Positions 32,897-41,796 of a stretch of 42,422 bases of DNA are shown here, piece after piece (the first letter of the stretch is position 1; every line of letters starts with the position of its first letter). The notes beneath the pieces were generated by a model. It searched no databases, was not told the origin of the DNA, and was given only the letters and a program-made list of their open reading frames with translations. Source of the stretch: Comamonas sp. lk (GTDB taxonomy: Bacteria > Bacteroidota > Bacteroidia > Chitinophagales > Chitinophagaceae); assembly GCA_943327245.2 (NCBI GenBank), contig CALPWK020000002.1, positions 1 through 42,422 on the forward strand, written 5' to 3'. The translations under genes and the position numbers were made by a program.

Positions 32897-33229
32897 ATGA
32901 ATTGGATAATTTTAAATAGTATTGATCAATTAGACCAAATAGCCAAAGCTTCTATCGTTAGACCTCAGTTAATATTCAAACATAGTACCACTTGCAGTAT
33001 AAGCAAAATGGCATTTTCAAGATTTGAAAGATCAGCGGCTCCTGATACTATTGATTTTTATTATTTAGATTTATTGAATTTTAGAAATATTTCAAGTGCA
33101 ATAGCAGAAAAATTTCAGGTACATCATGAATCACCTCAAGTCATTTTGATTAAAAATGAAGCTTGTGTGTATGATGAAAGCCATTATGGAATTATGATGG
33201 ACGAAGTAATTGAGCAAGCAGGCGTTTAA
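32897..33229 (+). CDS. ytxJ: YtxJ-type bacillithiol system thioredoxin-like protein
   Basis: This 110-residue protein matches YtxJ (DUF2847): WIILNSIDQLDQIAKAS at the start, then the thioredoxin-fold strand LIFKHSTTCSISKMAFSRFE, with the single active cysteine C33 in the TTCSIS motif, followed by IDFYYLDLLNFRNISSAIAE and HESPQVILIKNEA. YtxJ is a putative monothiol bacilliredoxin-like protein that co-occurs with bacillithiol biosynthesis (bshA, bshB, bshC). Bacillithiol is present in parts of Bacteroidota, so the protein suggests that this organism makes it, though none of the bsh genes is in this window. It should act in the cytosol on mixed disulfides. It stands alone between two minus-strand genes. 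Confidence 0.9.
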   Translation: MNWIILNSIDQLDQIAKASIVRPQLIFKHSTTCSISKMAFSRFERSAAPDTIDFYYLDLLNFRNISSAIAEKFQVHHESPQVILIKNEACVYDESHYGIMMDEVIEQAGV

Positions 33230-33240
33230 TTACAACCATT

Positions 33241-33260
33241 TTAATGGAAGTTAATGGAAG
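33241..33260 (+). repeat. Tandem 10-base repeat (TTAATGGAAG x2)
   Basis: Two perfect adjacent copies of TTAATGGAAG lie in the 40-base gap between the convergent ytxJ and thiolase genes. No function is evident; it is probably slippage. Confidence 0.8.
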
Positions 33261-33269
33261 AAGGTTAAA

Positions 33270-34451
33270 TTAACATTTTTCTATAATCATTGCACTTGCA
33301 CCTCCGCCTCCATTGCAAATTGCAGCTGCTCCATATTTACCCTTTTGTTGTTCCAATACATGAATTAAAGTTACAATTATTCTTGCACCACTGCAACCTA
33401 ATGGATGACCCAAGGAAACGGCACCACCATTAATATTAACCTTATTGGGGTCAAGTTGAAGTATATTGGCATTTACTATTCCAACAACAGAAAATGCTTC
33501 ATTAAATTCAAAGCAATCGATTTCTGAGGTTTTTAAGTTAGCTTTTTTTAATGCTTTAGGAATAGCTAATGAAGGGGTTGTAGTAAACCATTTTGGGTCT
33601 TGTTCCGCATCTGCAAAACTGATAATTTTCGCTATTGGAGTTAATCCTAATTCTTTCATTTTTTCTCCACTCATTAAAACTAGCGCAGCAGCACCGTCAT
33701 TCATGGTACTTGCATTAGCTGCTGTTACAGTTCCTTCTTTACTAAAAGCAGGATTTAATTGTTCTATTTTATCGAATTTTACATTGAAAGGTTCTTCGTC
33801 TTTAGAAACAATAATTGGATCACCCTTTCTTTGCGGGATACTTACTGGAATAATCTCCGAAATAAAAAGACCTTTCTCAATTGCCGCTTGGGACTTTTTA
33901 TAACTACTAATAGCAAATGCATCTTGCTCGGCTCTAGTTATTTTATATTCATTTGCACACAAGTCTGCGAAATTGCCCATGGCAACTTTATCATATGCAT
34001 CAACCAAACCATCCTTAGCAAGACCGTCTTGCATAGTAATATCACCGTATTTATTACCCCAACGTTGTGTAGTATTATAGAATGGTACATTACTCATGCT
34101 CTCCATTCCTCCAGCAATAATAATGTCAGCATCTCCTAATAAAATGTTTTGTGCTGCAAGTGCAATAGACTTCATACCACTAGCGCATACTTTGTTTATG
34201 GTAGTGCATATGACTTTATCAGGAAGACCTCCTAATTTTGCTGCTTGTCTTGCGGGTGCTTGTCCTAATCCTGCTTGAATTACAGAACCAAATATTACTT
34301 CGTCAACTAATTCAGCGTTAAGTTTAATTTTTTCTAAAGCCCCTTTAATAGCAATAGCCCCTAATTGGGTTGCAGACAAAGTGCTTAATACACCACCAAA
34401 AGAACCTATCGGAGTTCTTACTGCTGCTACGATATAAACTTCTTTAGACAT
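33270..34451 (-). CDS. Acetyl-CoA C-acyltransferase (thiolase)
   Basis: The 393-residue enzyme belongs to the thiolase family that condenses two acetyl-CoA or cleaves 3-ketoacyl-CoA. The nucleophile C89 sits in NKVCASGMKS, H349 in GGAVSLGHPLGCSGARI and the second cysteine C379 in CNGGGGASAM. The internal motif NEAFSVVGI is also canonical. The length and the CNGGGGAS motif fit biosynthetic acetoacetyl-CoA thiolase (AtoB-like) better than FadA, which usually has a partner FadB gene; none is adjacent. It is the last gene of the six-gene run that begins with parE, 24 bases after the S1-domain gene. A specific substrate range is not shown by the sequence. Confidence 0.93.
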   Translation of the reverse strand: MSKEVYIVAAVRTPIGSFGGVLSTLSATQLGAIAIKGALEKIKLNAELVDEVIFGSVIQAGLGQAPARQAAKLGGLPDKVICTTINKVCASGMKSIALAAQNILLGDADIIIAGGMESMSNVPFYNTTQRWGNKYGDITMQDGLAKDGLVDAYDKVAMGNFADLCANEYKITRAEQDAFAISSYKKSQAAIEKGLFISEIIPVSIPQRKGDPIIVSKDEEPFNVKFDKIEQLNPAFSKEGTVTAANASTMNDGAAALVLMSGEKMKELGLTPIAKIISFADAEQDPKWFTTTPSLAIPKALKKANLKTSEIDCFEFNEAFSVVGIVNANILQLDPNKVNINGGAVSLGHPLGCSGARIIVTLIHVLEQQKGKYGAAAICNGGGGASAMIIEKC

Positions 34452-34475
34452 ATTATAAGACTTTAATAATTAAAA

Positions 34476-35435
34476 TTAATCTTGAACATCATCGTCTTCA
34501 TTTACAGAAGAAGTATTAAGTGAACCGGGTTGTATAAAATGTTTTGGCTTCTCAATAGTCTCCGTTTTTTCTGCTGACTCGGGTTTAATTAAATCTTCTG
34601 GTGCTAATCTTATTCCACCGTCTTCTAAAGAGATTAATTTAGACTTATATAAAATACCAACATTCATTTTGAATGCCTTCTTACTCATTCCAAAGAAAGC
34701 ATAAATATCGTCTGGACTTGACTTATCATGATACGGCAAAAAACCATGGTGTAATTTTAATAAACGTATAATATTAGATTTATCATCATCTAATTTCTCT
34801 AATCCTTGTTTGCCAATACCAATATCTAATTTATTATCTTCTCTTATTTTCTTGATATAGGCTTCTTCAATAAATTGACCTATATGTAAATGTGTGAATA
34901 CTTCGTTCTTATACACTAAACCTTGGTGAACTTGATTTACAATAACTACATAACCAATTTCAGATTCACGGTAAACTTGTACTTTAACTTTTTCACCTTC
35001 CTTAACAGTTAATACATCATTGCTTACTGTGTTATCAATTTTTTCTGTAGCGGCAACCCTTCCTGTTTGTTTATCAATGTATAATTTAACCAAGTATTTA
35101 CCGCCTAAACGCATGGTAGACAATTGTTGAGAAACAGGAACAAATAAGTCCTTCATTAAACCCCAATCCATAAAAGCACCTTGTCTTGTAACGTCAACTA
35201 CTTTTAATGCAGCAATATCTCCTAGTACCGCCAAAGGTTCTTGTGTTGTGGCAATTAATCTGTTATCTGAATCATGATATACAAATACACTAATAGTATC
35301 TCCTACCATTAAGCCGTCTGGAACAAAACGTTTAGGTAACAATACACCTTCGGCTTCATCGTCCATATAAAATCCAAAGTCAACCTTACGATCTACTCTC
35401 ATCAAATTAAATTCACCTACTTTAGCTGTTGACAT
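34476..35435 (-). CDS. CvfB-like S1 RNA-binding protein
   Basis: The 319-residue protein matches the CvfB/YitL family: tandem S1-like (OB-fold) domains followed by a C-terminal winged helix. The N-terminal part starts VGEFNLMRVDRKVDFGFYMD with LLPKRFVPDGLMVGDTISVF. The second OB-fold shows VVDVTRQGAFMDWGLMKDLFVP, a third region includes GYVVIVNQVHQGLVYKNEVF, and the winged helix includes AFFGMSKKAFKMNVGILYK. In Staphylococcus CvfB binds RNA and affects virulence gene expression; in Bacteroidota its role is not known. An acidic tail (NEDDDVQD) ends the protein. It lies 21 bases after parC, within the same operon. Confidence 0.9.
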   Translation of the reverse strand: MSTAKVGEFNLMRVDRKVDFGFYMDDEAEGVLLPKRFVPDGLMVGDTISVFVYHDSDNRLIATTQEPLAVLGDIAALKVVDVTRQGAFMDWGLMKDLFVPVSQQLSTMRLGGKYLVKLYIDKQTGRVAATEKIDNTVSNDVLTVKEGEKVKVQVYRESEIGYVVIVNQVHQGLVYKNEVFTHLHIGQFIEEAYIKKIREDNKLDIGIGKQGLEKLDDDKSNIIRLLKLHHGFLPYHDKSSPDDIYAFFGMSKKAFKMNVGILYKSKLISLEDGGIRLAPEDLIKPESAEKTETIEKPKHFIQPGSLNTSSVNEDDDVQD

Positions 35436-35456
35436 CTTTTCTTTATTTATGTAAAA

Positions 35457-37979
35457 TTAGAACAATTCTGGTTGTTCGTCGTTAGGATCTTTAATTACTA
35501 CTTTGGTCTCCCATTCCATTTCGGTGGTTTTGTTATAGTCAGCAAGCTTAGTTCCTACCGCTTTCCAACCCATAATGTCTACCATTTTACTCACTTTGAA
35601 CTTAGATTTTCTAATCTGAGTACCTCTTCCTGTATTTACTACTAGAATTGGTTCAACAGCAGTTGAAACGGCAGCCAAGTAATTGCCTTCACCTTCTTTG
35701 ATACAACAGAATGGAGTTCTTAAAGTACTAGTTTCTATTTTGAAACGCTTAATATTAAACTGTAATTTGTCTTTATCAAGGTAAACAGCAGTGATTATTT
35801 TGTTAGGATTGAATTTCTCTATTGATAGTACTTTTTCTGGATCAAACCTTTGAGACTGATCTGTATCAATTACCTCATAATATCCGTCTTTAGTGAAAAC
35901 TAATAATTTCTCGTCTTCAAAAGTACCTAGGTAAATACCCTTTTCTTCACTATTTAAACGGCCGAATTTATCGTCAAACCAAAGTTTTCGTCCTACCAAT
36001 GTGCTTTTGCCAGCTTCTTTTAATTTAACTGCTTTTATTGGATATTTAGTAACCTGATTTCCTACACTACTTCTTCCCTTTACTTCTAATGTTTCAAAAT
36101 AGAAATCAAATTCTTTAATTCGCGCAGTACAATTAGGACTTAAAACAATCTTAACAGATTCTGCTTCTCCATTTGCATTGATTGACAAATAATGCACTTT
36201 AGATTTTTCTGAGCTCTTAGCTAATGGATATTCTTTGTCACGAGTAACTCCTGTAACATTAAATCGTTTTGCATAACTTATGCCTGAACCTCCATCAACG
36301 TAAACCATATTATAAGTAGTACGTTCATCATTTTTTTGGAAAACGGCAGCATGTATAATATCCTTCCCAATAAATACTTTATCAGAAACTTTAACCACTT
36401 TCATGTTACCTGCTTTCGTAAAAGCAATTATATCATCATAGTCTGTACAGTCACATAGGAATTCATCTTTCTTTAAACTCGTCCCAATAAATCCTTCAGC
36501 TCTATTGATGTACAATTTAGTATTTGCTATAGCTACTTGTTTCACTTGAATTGTATCAAACTCTTTCAATTCAGTTTTACGCTCTCTGCCTTTACCATAT
36601 TTTTTTTGCAAGTTTTCATAATAACTCACAGCATAATCAATTAAGTTTTCTAAATCGTGTTTCACTTGTTTGATTTCTGCTTCAATGGATTTAATTTGTG
36701 CAATTAAATCTTCTATATCAAGTTTATAAATTCTTCTAACTGGCTTGTCCGTTAACTTTAATAAATCTGTACGTTCAATTTGTTTTTTGAATTTCTTTTT
36801 GAATGGTTCAAAAGCTTTGTCAATAGCGTCAATTACTTTATCCCAATTCAAATGTTTCTTCTCTAATTCCTGATATATTTTTTCTTCAAAGAATATTTTT
36901 TCTAAACTAGTGAAATGCCATTTGTCTTCTAATTCCTTTAAATGAATTTCTAATTCTGCTTTTAATAAGTCTTTAGTATGCTCAACTGAATAACGTAATA
37001 AATCACTAGCTGTAATGAATTGTGGTCGTTGACTTACAATGACGCAAACATTAGGGGATAAACTTATTTCACAGTCCGTGAATGCATATAATGCGTCAAT
37101 AGTAATGTCTGGTGAAATCCCTGTTGCTAAATCAATTTGAATTTCAACTTCGGCAGCAGTAACATCCGTTACTTTTTTAATTTTAATTTTTCCCTGATCA
37201 TTTGCCTTTGTGATACTCTCCATTAATTGAGTAGTGGTAACACTATATGGAACGTCTTTAATTAATAAAGTTTTCTTGTCAAACTCTTCAATATGTGCCC
37301 TCACTCTTACTTTACCTCCACGTTTGCCGTCGTTATAATTGGAAGCGTCAATCATGCCTCCTGTTTGGAAATCAGGTAATAATTCAAATTTACGGCCTCT
37401 TAAATGCTTAATACAAGCATCAATCAACTCATTGAAATTATGAGGTAATATTTTAGTGGATAAACCAACTGCAATACCGTCAGCGCCTTGGGCTAACAAT
37501 AAAGGAAATTTCATAGGAAGCGTAACGGGCTCTTGCTTACGACCATCATAACTTAAAGACCATTCAGTTGTTTTTGCATTAAATGCAACATCTAAAGCAA
37601 ATTTACTTAAACGAGCTTCAATATATCTTGGTGCTGCAGCATAGTCTCCTGTTCTAACGTCACCCCAGTTACCTTGCGTCTCAACTAATAAATCTTTTTG
37701 TCCAATATTCACCAAAGCATCACCAATACTAGCGTCTCCGTGAGGATGGTATTGCATACTTTGACCAATAATATTTGCAACTTTATTAAATCTTCCATCA
37801 TCCATTTCCTTCATGGCGTGTAAGATTCTACGTTGTACCGGTTTCATGCCATCTTCCATTGCAGGAACCGCTCTTTCTAAAATTACATAAGAAGCATAAT
37901 CCAAGAACCAATTTTTATATTGACCTTGAACGCCTGATTCATTTTCTGTTACTCTACTTAAATTTTTCTCTTTTGCCAT
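35457..37979 (-). CDS. parC: DNA topoisomerase IV subunit A
   Basis: This 840-residue type IIA topoisomerase subunit breaks and rejoins both DNA strands and decatenates daughter chromosomes. The winged-helix DNA gate contains the catalytic tyrosine Y119 in GDYAAAPRYIEARLSK, and the quinolone-pocket helix is HPHGDASIGDALV. A long coiled-coil region (LEDLIAQ...IEAEIKQVKHDLENLIDY, about 420-460) precedes a C-terminal beta-pinwheel with repeats such as FIGTSLKKDE. No GyrA box (QRRGGKG) is present; the equivalent repeat reads GRSSVGNQVTKYP, which supports ParC over GyrA. The residue that corresponds to E. coli ParC Ser80 appears to be alanine (A83). It shares an operon with parE, separated from it by two other genes. 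Confidence 0.92.
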   Translation of the reverse strand: MAKEKNLSRVTENESGVQGQYKNWFLDYASYVILERAVPAMEDGMKPVQRRILHAMKEMDDGRFNKVANIIGQSMQYHPHGDASIGDALVNIGQKDLLVETQGNWGDVRTGDYAAAPRYIEARLSKFALDVAFNAKTTEWSLSYDGRKQEPVTLPMKFPLLLAQGADGIAVGLSTKILPHNFNELIDACIKHLRGRKFELLPDFQTGGMIDASNYNDGKRGGKVRVRAHIEEFDKKTLLIKDVPYSVTTTQLMESITKANDQGKIKIKKVTDVTAAEVEIQIDLATGISPDITIDALYAFTDCEISLSPNVCVIVSQRPQFITASDLLRYSVEHTKDLLKAELEIHLKELEDKWHFTSLEKIFFEEKIYQELEKKHLNWDKVIDAIDKAFEPFKKKFKKQIERTDLLKLTDKPVRRIYKLDIEDLIAQIKSIEAEIKQVKHDLENLIDYAVSYYENLQKKYGKGRERKTELKEFDTIQVKQVAIANTKLYINRAEGFIGTSLKKDEFLCDCTDYDDIIAFTKAGNMKVVKVSDKVFIGKDIIHAAVFQKNDERTTYNMVYVDGGSGISYAKRFNVTGVTRDKEYPLAKSSEKSKVHYLSINANGEAESVKIVLSPNCTARIKEFDFYFETLEVKGRSSVGNQVTKYPIKAVKLKEAGKSTLVGRKLWFDDKFGRLNSEEKGIYLGTFEDEKLLVFTKDGYYEVIDTDQSQRFDPEKVLSIEKFNPNKIITAVYLDKDKLQFNIKRFKIETSTLRTPFCCIKEGEGNYLAAVSTAVEPILVVNTGRGTQIRKSKFKVSKMVDIMGWKAVGTKLADYNKTTEMEWETKVVIKDPNDEQPELF

Positions 37980-38011
37980 AACTATTCTTAATTAGAACCC
38001 TTTAGTATACA

Positions 38012-38380
38012 TTAAATTCGATAAGTGTCTTCACTACCGTCTTTTAAGCTATTTAATTCAATAAAAACAATATCAGTAATTGCAGTTACTTCATGCCAAA
38101 TACCTGCTGGTATTTTAACCCTACTAGGTGCTTCCACTTTTATTGTTTCTTCATGGTTTATTTTTAAATCCTTCCAATGCAAGTTGATTGAACCCTGCAC
38201 TAGAAGCATGTCTTCTGGATTTTTACCAGCTGAAATACCTTTATGATAATGTTGACCACTAACTGTTCCAGCATTTCTATAGACCAACAAGAATTCTCCT
38301 GTTCTATCCGTTTTAAAAAAATGGAGTGCTCCACGCTCGTCTACTGCTTTAACCTCAATTGAACTAATAGTAACACTCAT
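38012..38380 (-). CDS. Small cupin-fold protein
   Basis: The 122-residue product is a single cupin barrel. Typical motifs are GQHYHKGISAGKNPEDMLLV followed by QGSINLHW (cupin motif 1 with two histidines and glutamate-like residues) and SRVKIPAGIWHEVTAI (motif 2 with one histidine). It resembles the WxcM/FdtA-type sugar-nucleotide isomerase or polysaccharide-biosynthesis cupins, but no sugar-nucleotide gene is adjacent, so the function is open. It lies 38 bases after the DUF1835 gene and 32 bases before parC. The gene is conserved in length with the fold, and the ATG start is directly before the first strand. Confidence 0.82.
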   Translation of the reverse strand: MSVTISSIEVKAVDERGALHFFKTDRTGEFLLVYRNAGTVSGQHYHKGISAGKNPEDMLLVQGSINLHWKDLKINHEETIKVEAPSRVKIPAGIWHEVTAITDIVFIELNSLKDGSEDTYRI

Positions 38381-38418
38381 TTATTTTAATTTATGACGGA
38401 AACATGCTTCCTGTTAAT

Positions 38419-39258
38419 TTAAACTGTTTCTGCTTCTGCTAGGGTGCTTGAACCACCTGGCATTTGAACCACCATATCCTTCCAACCTTTATTCCAATCT
38501 CCTACAAAAACAATTTTACCTTCTTGTTCCAATGCTTTAAGACGGAAAACAATAAATGCATCGCCCGTTTTAACTTTCATTTTGCCCATTATGCTGGAAA
38601 TAGCACTAGGAAGCTTTTGCGCATTTTTAGTTAGTAACGATAATATTTCTTTATCGTAAAATTCAATACCCATACTAACTATCTTTTTCCCCCCTTCTAA
38701 AAAGCGAACGCCTTCATTCTCTTCACAAACTTTTTTCCATTCATCTGGATCTAACTCAAACTCACTTAATGTAATTGGACGCGCTAATTTTTTAGCTTTT
38801 AAGAATTCTCTAGGTTGGATCTGACTTAAATGTGTTGGATAAAATAATTGACCCTTCTCGTTTAGAAAAGGTAGATTATTCAAATATAACACATGAATAC
38901 GGCCTTGTAATTCTTTACACTGACTCATAAACCAATAGTAGCCGCATACATCATGAACATTCTGACCCATCCAAATCCAAATCTCTTCGTTTTCGTCGTG
39001 CGCTAATGCATTTTGTATATGACGAACTGTTAATTTATCATCAACAATATCTAATTGGTCTACATAAGGTGAATGTTCTAGAATGGAAGTCCACCAATCA
39101 CGTCTAATTTGATATCCTTCTGTTTCGTATATATCTTTTAATGGGCCTACTGCATAATCGTCTTTAATTTCGACAACTTTTCCAGCTAAGCTATCATCTA
39201 ATTCAATGGCAGCTTCTAAGGCAGTAATGTCTGCTGTATTAAATACTAAGTGTATCAT
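38419..39258 (-). CDS. DUF1835/DUF3658 protein of unknown function
   Basis: The 279-residue protein matches the DUF1835 family: [20 protein letters not shown], then the acidic [21 protein letters not shown], a conserved RRDWWTSIL and the [20 protein letters not shown] region, followed by [16 protein letters not shown]-terminal part (about 160-275), including [23 protein letters not shown] and [18 protein letters not shown], fits DUF3658. There is no signal peptide or membrane helix, so it is cytosolic. Function is unknown in the family. Its start overlaps the 3' end of parE by 20 bases, so translation is likely coupled. Its place between parE and parC suggests a link with chromosome topology, but that is context only. 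Confidence 0.85.
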   Translation of the reverse strand: MIHLVFNTADITALEAAIELDDSLAGKVVEIKDDYAVGPLKDIYETEGYQIRRDWWTSILEHSPYVDQLDIVDDKLTVRHIQNALAHDENEEIWIWMGQNVHDVCGYYWFMSQCKELQGRIHVLYLNNLPFLNEKGQLFYPTHLSQIQPREFLKAKKLARPITLSEFELDPDEWKKVCEENEGVRFLEGGKKIVSMGIEFYDKEILSLLTKNAQKLPSAISSIMGKMKVKTGDAFIVFRLKALEQEGKIVFVGDWNKGWKDMVVQMPGGSSTLAEAETV

Positions 39259-41134
39259 TCGCTTTGTCTAATTCGACTTTTAAGTTATTGATAATAAAGT
39301 CCTGTCTTTCTGGAGTATTTTTCCCCATATAATATTCCAACAAATGTTGAATATGATCTCCTTGTTCTAAAATAACGGGTGCCAATTTTATGTCAGCATT
39401 AATAAACTTACCAAACTCATCAGGACTAATCTCCCCCAACCCTTTGAATCGTGTTATTTCAGGTTTTACTCCTAATTCCTTTATTGCTTTCTGTTTTTCA
39501 GTTTCGTCATAACAGTAAATTGTTTTTTGTTTATTACGAACACGGAATAATGGAGTCTCTAAAACAAATACATGACCTCTTTTAACTAGGTCTGGGAAGA
39601 ATTGCAAAAAGAAAGTAAGCATCAATAAACGAATATGCATACCGTCCACATCGGCATCGGTTGCAATAACAACATTGTTGTAACGTAAACCTTCTAAACC
39701 GTCTTCAATATTTAATGCATGTTGTAATAAATTAAATTCTTCATTTTCATAAACTACTTTCTTAGTTAAACCAAAGGAGTTTAAAGGCTTACCTCTTAAA
39801 CTAAATACCGCCTGGGTATCTACATTACGCGACTTGGTTATACTACCACTTGCAGAGTCCCCTTCGGTAATAAATAAGGTTGACCCTTTTTGCAAGGAGA
39901 TAAAAATTTCCTTGTTTTTTGTTGGTAAATCGTCGTTGAAATGTACTCTACAATCTCTCAATTTCTTATTATGTAAATTAGCTTTCTTAGCACGCTCATT
40001 TGCTAATTTTTTTATCCCTGCTAATTCTTTACGTTCTCTTTCATTTTGCTCAATACGCTTTTTTAAAGCATCAGACACAGCTGGGTTTCTGTGTAAAAAA
40101 TTATCTAATTGTTTAGATAAAAATTCAGTAATAAAATTTTTCATACTAGGTCCACCCTCTGCCACATTCTGAGATCCTAATTTAGTCTTAGTCTGACTTT
40201 CAAAAACAGGCTCTTGTACCCGAACAGAAACAGCAGCAACTATACTAGTTCTTATGTCAGATGCTTCATAATCTTTCTTATAAAAATCACGTATTACTTT
40301 AACATAAGCTTCTCTGAATGCTTGTTGGTGAGTTCCTCCTTGAGTGGTATACTGACCATTAACAAAGGAGAAGATGTCTTCTCCATAATCATTGTTATGC
40401 GAAATAGCCACTTCAATATCTTCTCCAGTTAAATGTATAATTGGATATCTTAACTCATCTGGATTTGTTTTACGCTCTAATAAATCCAATAGTCCATTTT
40501 TACTTATAAATTTCTTATTATTAAAATGGATAGTTAAGCCTGCATTTAAATAACAATAATTCCACAACTGACTTTCAATATATTCATATATAAAATGATA
40601 GTTCTTGAAAATACTAGCGTCAGGTGTAAAAACAACTAAAGTACCATTACCTTCTGCAGTTTTAGACTCTTTAGTTTCTTCTATTAAAAGTCCTCTTTTA
40701 AAACTAGCTGATTTTTGTTTTCCTTCGCGATATGCAGTTACTTCAAAATCTTCACTTAGGGCATTTACTGCTTTAGTACCAACCCCATTCAGACCTACCG
40801 ATTTTTGAAATGCTTTACTGTCATATTTCGCACCTGTGTTAATCTTACTTACCACATCCACGATTTTCCCTAATGGAATACCACGACCATAATCTCGGAT
40901 AGTAACCGTCTTGTCATCAATAGAAATCTCCACTGACTTACCATACCCCATGGTGTGTTCATCAATACAGTTATCTATTACTTCTTTTATTAAAACATAT
41001 ATGCCATCGTCTGGAGCAGACCCGTCTCCTAGTTTACCAATGTACATACCTGGTCTTAATCTAATATGTTCTTTCCAGTCTAATGACCGAATAGAGTCTT
41101 CGTTATATTCAGATGGTATTTTTGCTTCTGCCAT
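39239..41134 (-). CDS. parE: DNA topoisomerase IV subunit B
   Basis: This subunit supplies the ATPase and TOPRIM parts of topoisomerase IV. The ORF track starts at a TTG (41143); the ATG at 41134 gives [11 protein letters not shown], which I prefer (631 residues, the ParE length). The GHKL ATPase shows [15 protein letters not shown] (Bergerat N-box), [12 protein letters not shown] and [15 protein letters not shown]. The transducer includes QTKTKLGS, and the TOPRIM domain has TEGDSASGS and [14 protein letters not shown]. The short transducer-to-TOPRIM layout and the link to parC in the same operon favour ParE over GyrB. A good promoter is found about 43 bases upstream. The DUF1835 gene overlaps its last 20 bases. 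Confidence 0.93.
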   Translation of the reverse strand: MAEAKIPSEYNEDSIRSLDWKEHIRLRPGMYIGKLGDGSAPDDGIYVLIKEVIDNCIDEHTMGYGKSVEISIDDKTVTIRDYGRGIPLGKIVDVVSKINTGAKYDSKAFQKSVGLNGVGTKAVNALSEDFEVTAYREGKQKSASFKRGLLIEETKESKTAEGNGTLVVFTPDASIFKNYHFIYEYIESQLWNYCYLNAGLTIHFNNKKFISKNGLLDLLERKTNPDELRYPIIHLTGEDIEVAISHNNDYGEDIFSFVNGQYTTQGGTHQQAFREAYVKVIRDFYKKDYEASDIRTSIVAAVSVRVQEPVFESQTKTKLGSQNVAEGGPSMKNFITEFLSKQLDNFLHRNPAVSDALKKRIEQNERERKELAGIKKLANERAKKANLHNKKLRDCRVHFNDDLPTKNKEIFISLQKGSTLFITEGDSASGSITKSRNVDTQAVFSLRGKPLNSFGLTKKVVYENEEFNLLQHALNIEDGLEGLRYNNVVIATDADVDGMHIRLLMLTFFLQFFPDLVKRGHVFVLETPLFRVRNKQKTIYCYDETEKQKAIKELGVKPEITRFKGLGEISPDEFGKFINADIKLAPVILEQGDHIQHLLEYYMGKNTPERQDFIINNLKVELDKANDTLSI

Positions 41135-41177
41135 AATTATCAATGCTTTAGGGGCGAAAAATGCCCTTTTCTAGCTG

Positions 41178-41207
41178 CAAATCTAATTCTCAAACCTACT
41201 TATACAA
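41178..41207 (-). promoter_or_regulatory. Bacteroidota promoter (-33 and -7) for the parE-to-thiolase operon
   Basis: On the minus strand TTG (41205-41207) is followed after 19 bases by TAGATTTG (41178-41185), an exact TAnnTTTG. It lies about 43 bases before the parE ATG, in the divergent gap with the YkgJ-type gene, and is probably the main promoter for the six-gene minus-strand run. Confidence 0.62.
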
Positions 41208-41232
41208 TCTAAATTTTTGCAAAAATGGGCAA

Positions 41233-41796
41233 ATGTGGATAAAAGGATTAAAGTCTTATCTTTATTCCATCAAAAACGAAGCACCCTATCCGATTGTAGA
41301 CCTTGAATTTATCAAAATCAAGGCAATTGAACTTGAAGCAGAAAACCTCAAATTTCAAGATTTTCTACGAAATTTGGACAGTTTAAGCTTAGATAAGGCC
41401 GTTTTTAAGCTATCCGAAGCCATTTCTCCTAAAATTCAATGTACCGAATGTGGTAACTGTTGTAAGAGTTTAATGGTTAACATAGATGAAGTCGAAGCAA
41501 ACAACTTATCTGCACATTTAGGTCAAAGTAGATCCGAGTTTGATGAAAAGTACTTAGATAAGGGTGAATCTGGAAGAATGGTGGTAAATGCCATCCCTTG
41601 TCATTTTCTTGTTGGTAATAGCTGCTCGGTTTATGAACACCGATTTGCTGGGTGTAAAGAATTCCCCGCATTCCATGTCCCTCATTTTAATAAAAGACTA
41701 TTTACCACTTACATGCATTACGATAGATGTCCTATAATATTTAATGTTTTAGAGACTTTAAAAAATGATTTAGCATGGCAATCAGATTCGGAATAG
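41233..41796 (+). CDS. YkgJ-family cysteine-cluster protein
   Basis: The ORF track begins at 41161, but the first 24 residues ([20 protein letters not shown]) overlap the divergent promoter region and do not look like the family. The ATG at 41233 (MWIKGLKSYLYSIK) is more likely (187 residues). The defining CxxCxxCC motif is CTECGNCC (C70, C73, C76, C77), followed by further cysteines at C123 (AIPCHFL), C131 (NSCSVYEH), C141 (GCKEFPAF) and C166. The set probably binds an Fe-S cluster or zinc. The function of YkgJ proteins is not settled. A -7-like AATTTTTG (7 of 8) lies 13 bases before this start. The last 22 bases overlap the start of the DUF1343 gene. Confidence 0.87.
   Translation: MWIKGLKSYLYSIKNEAPYPIVDLEFIKIKAIELEAENLKFQDFLRNLDSLSLDKAVFKLSEAISPKIQCTECGNCCKSLMVNIDEVEANNLSAHLGQSRSEFDEKYLDKGESGRMVVNAIPCHFLVGNSCSVYEHRFAGCKEFPAFHVPHFNKRLFTTYMHYDRCPIIFNVLETLKNDLAWQSDSE

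Noticed and set aside
33466-34278. Three plus-strand ORFs (145, 126 and 60 residues) inside the thiolase gene
   Set aside because: They are antisense shadows of a thiolase with all catalytic residues.
39834-41174. Four plus-strand ORFs within parE
   Set aside because: They lie antisense to a complete topoisomerase subunit and show no domain.
41161-41232. N-terminal extension of the YkgJ-type protein given by the ORF track
   Set aside because: It overlaps the divergent promoter elements and adds a non-family segment; the ATG at 41233 fits better.
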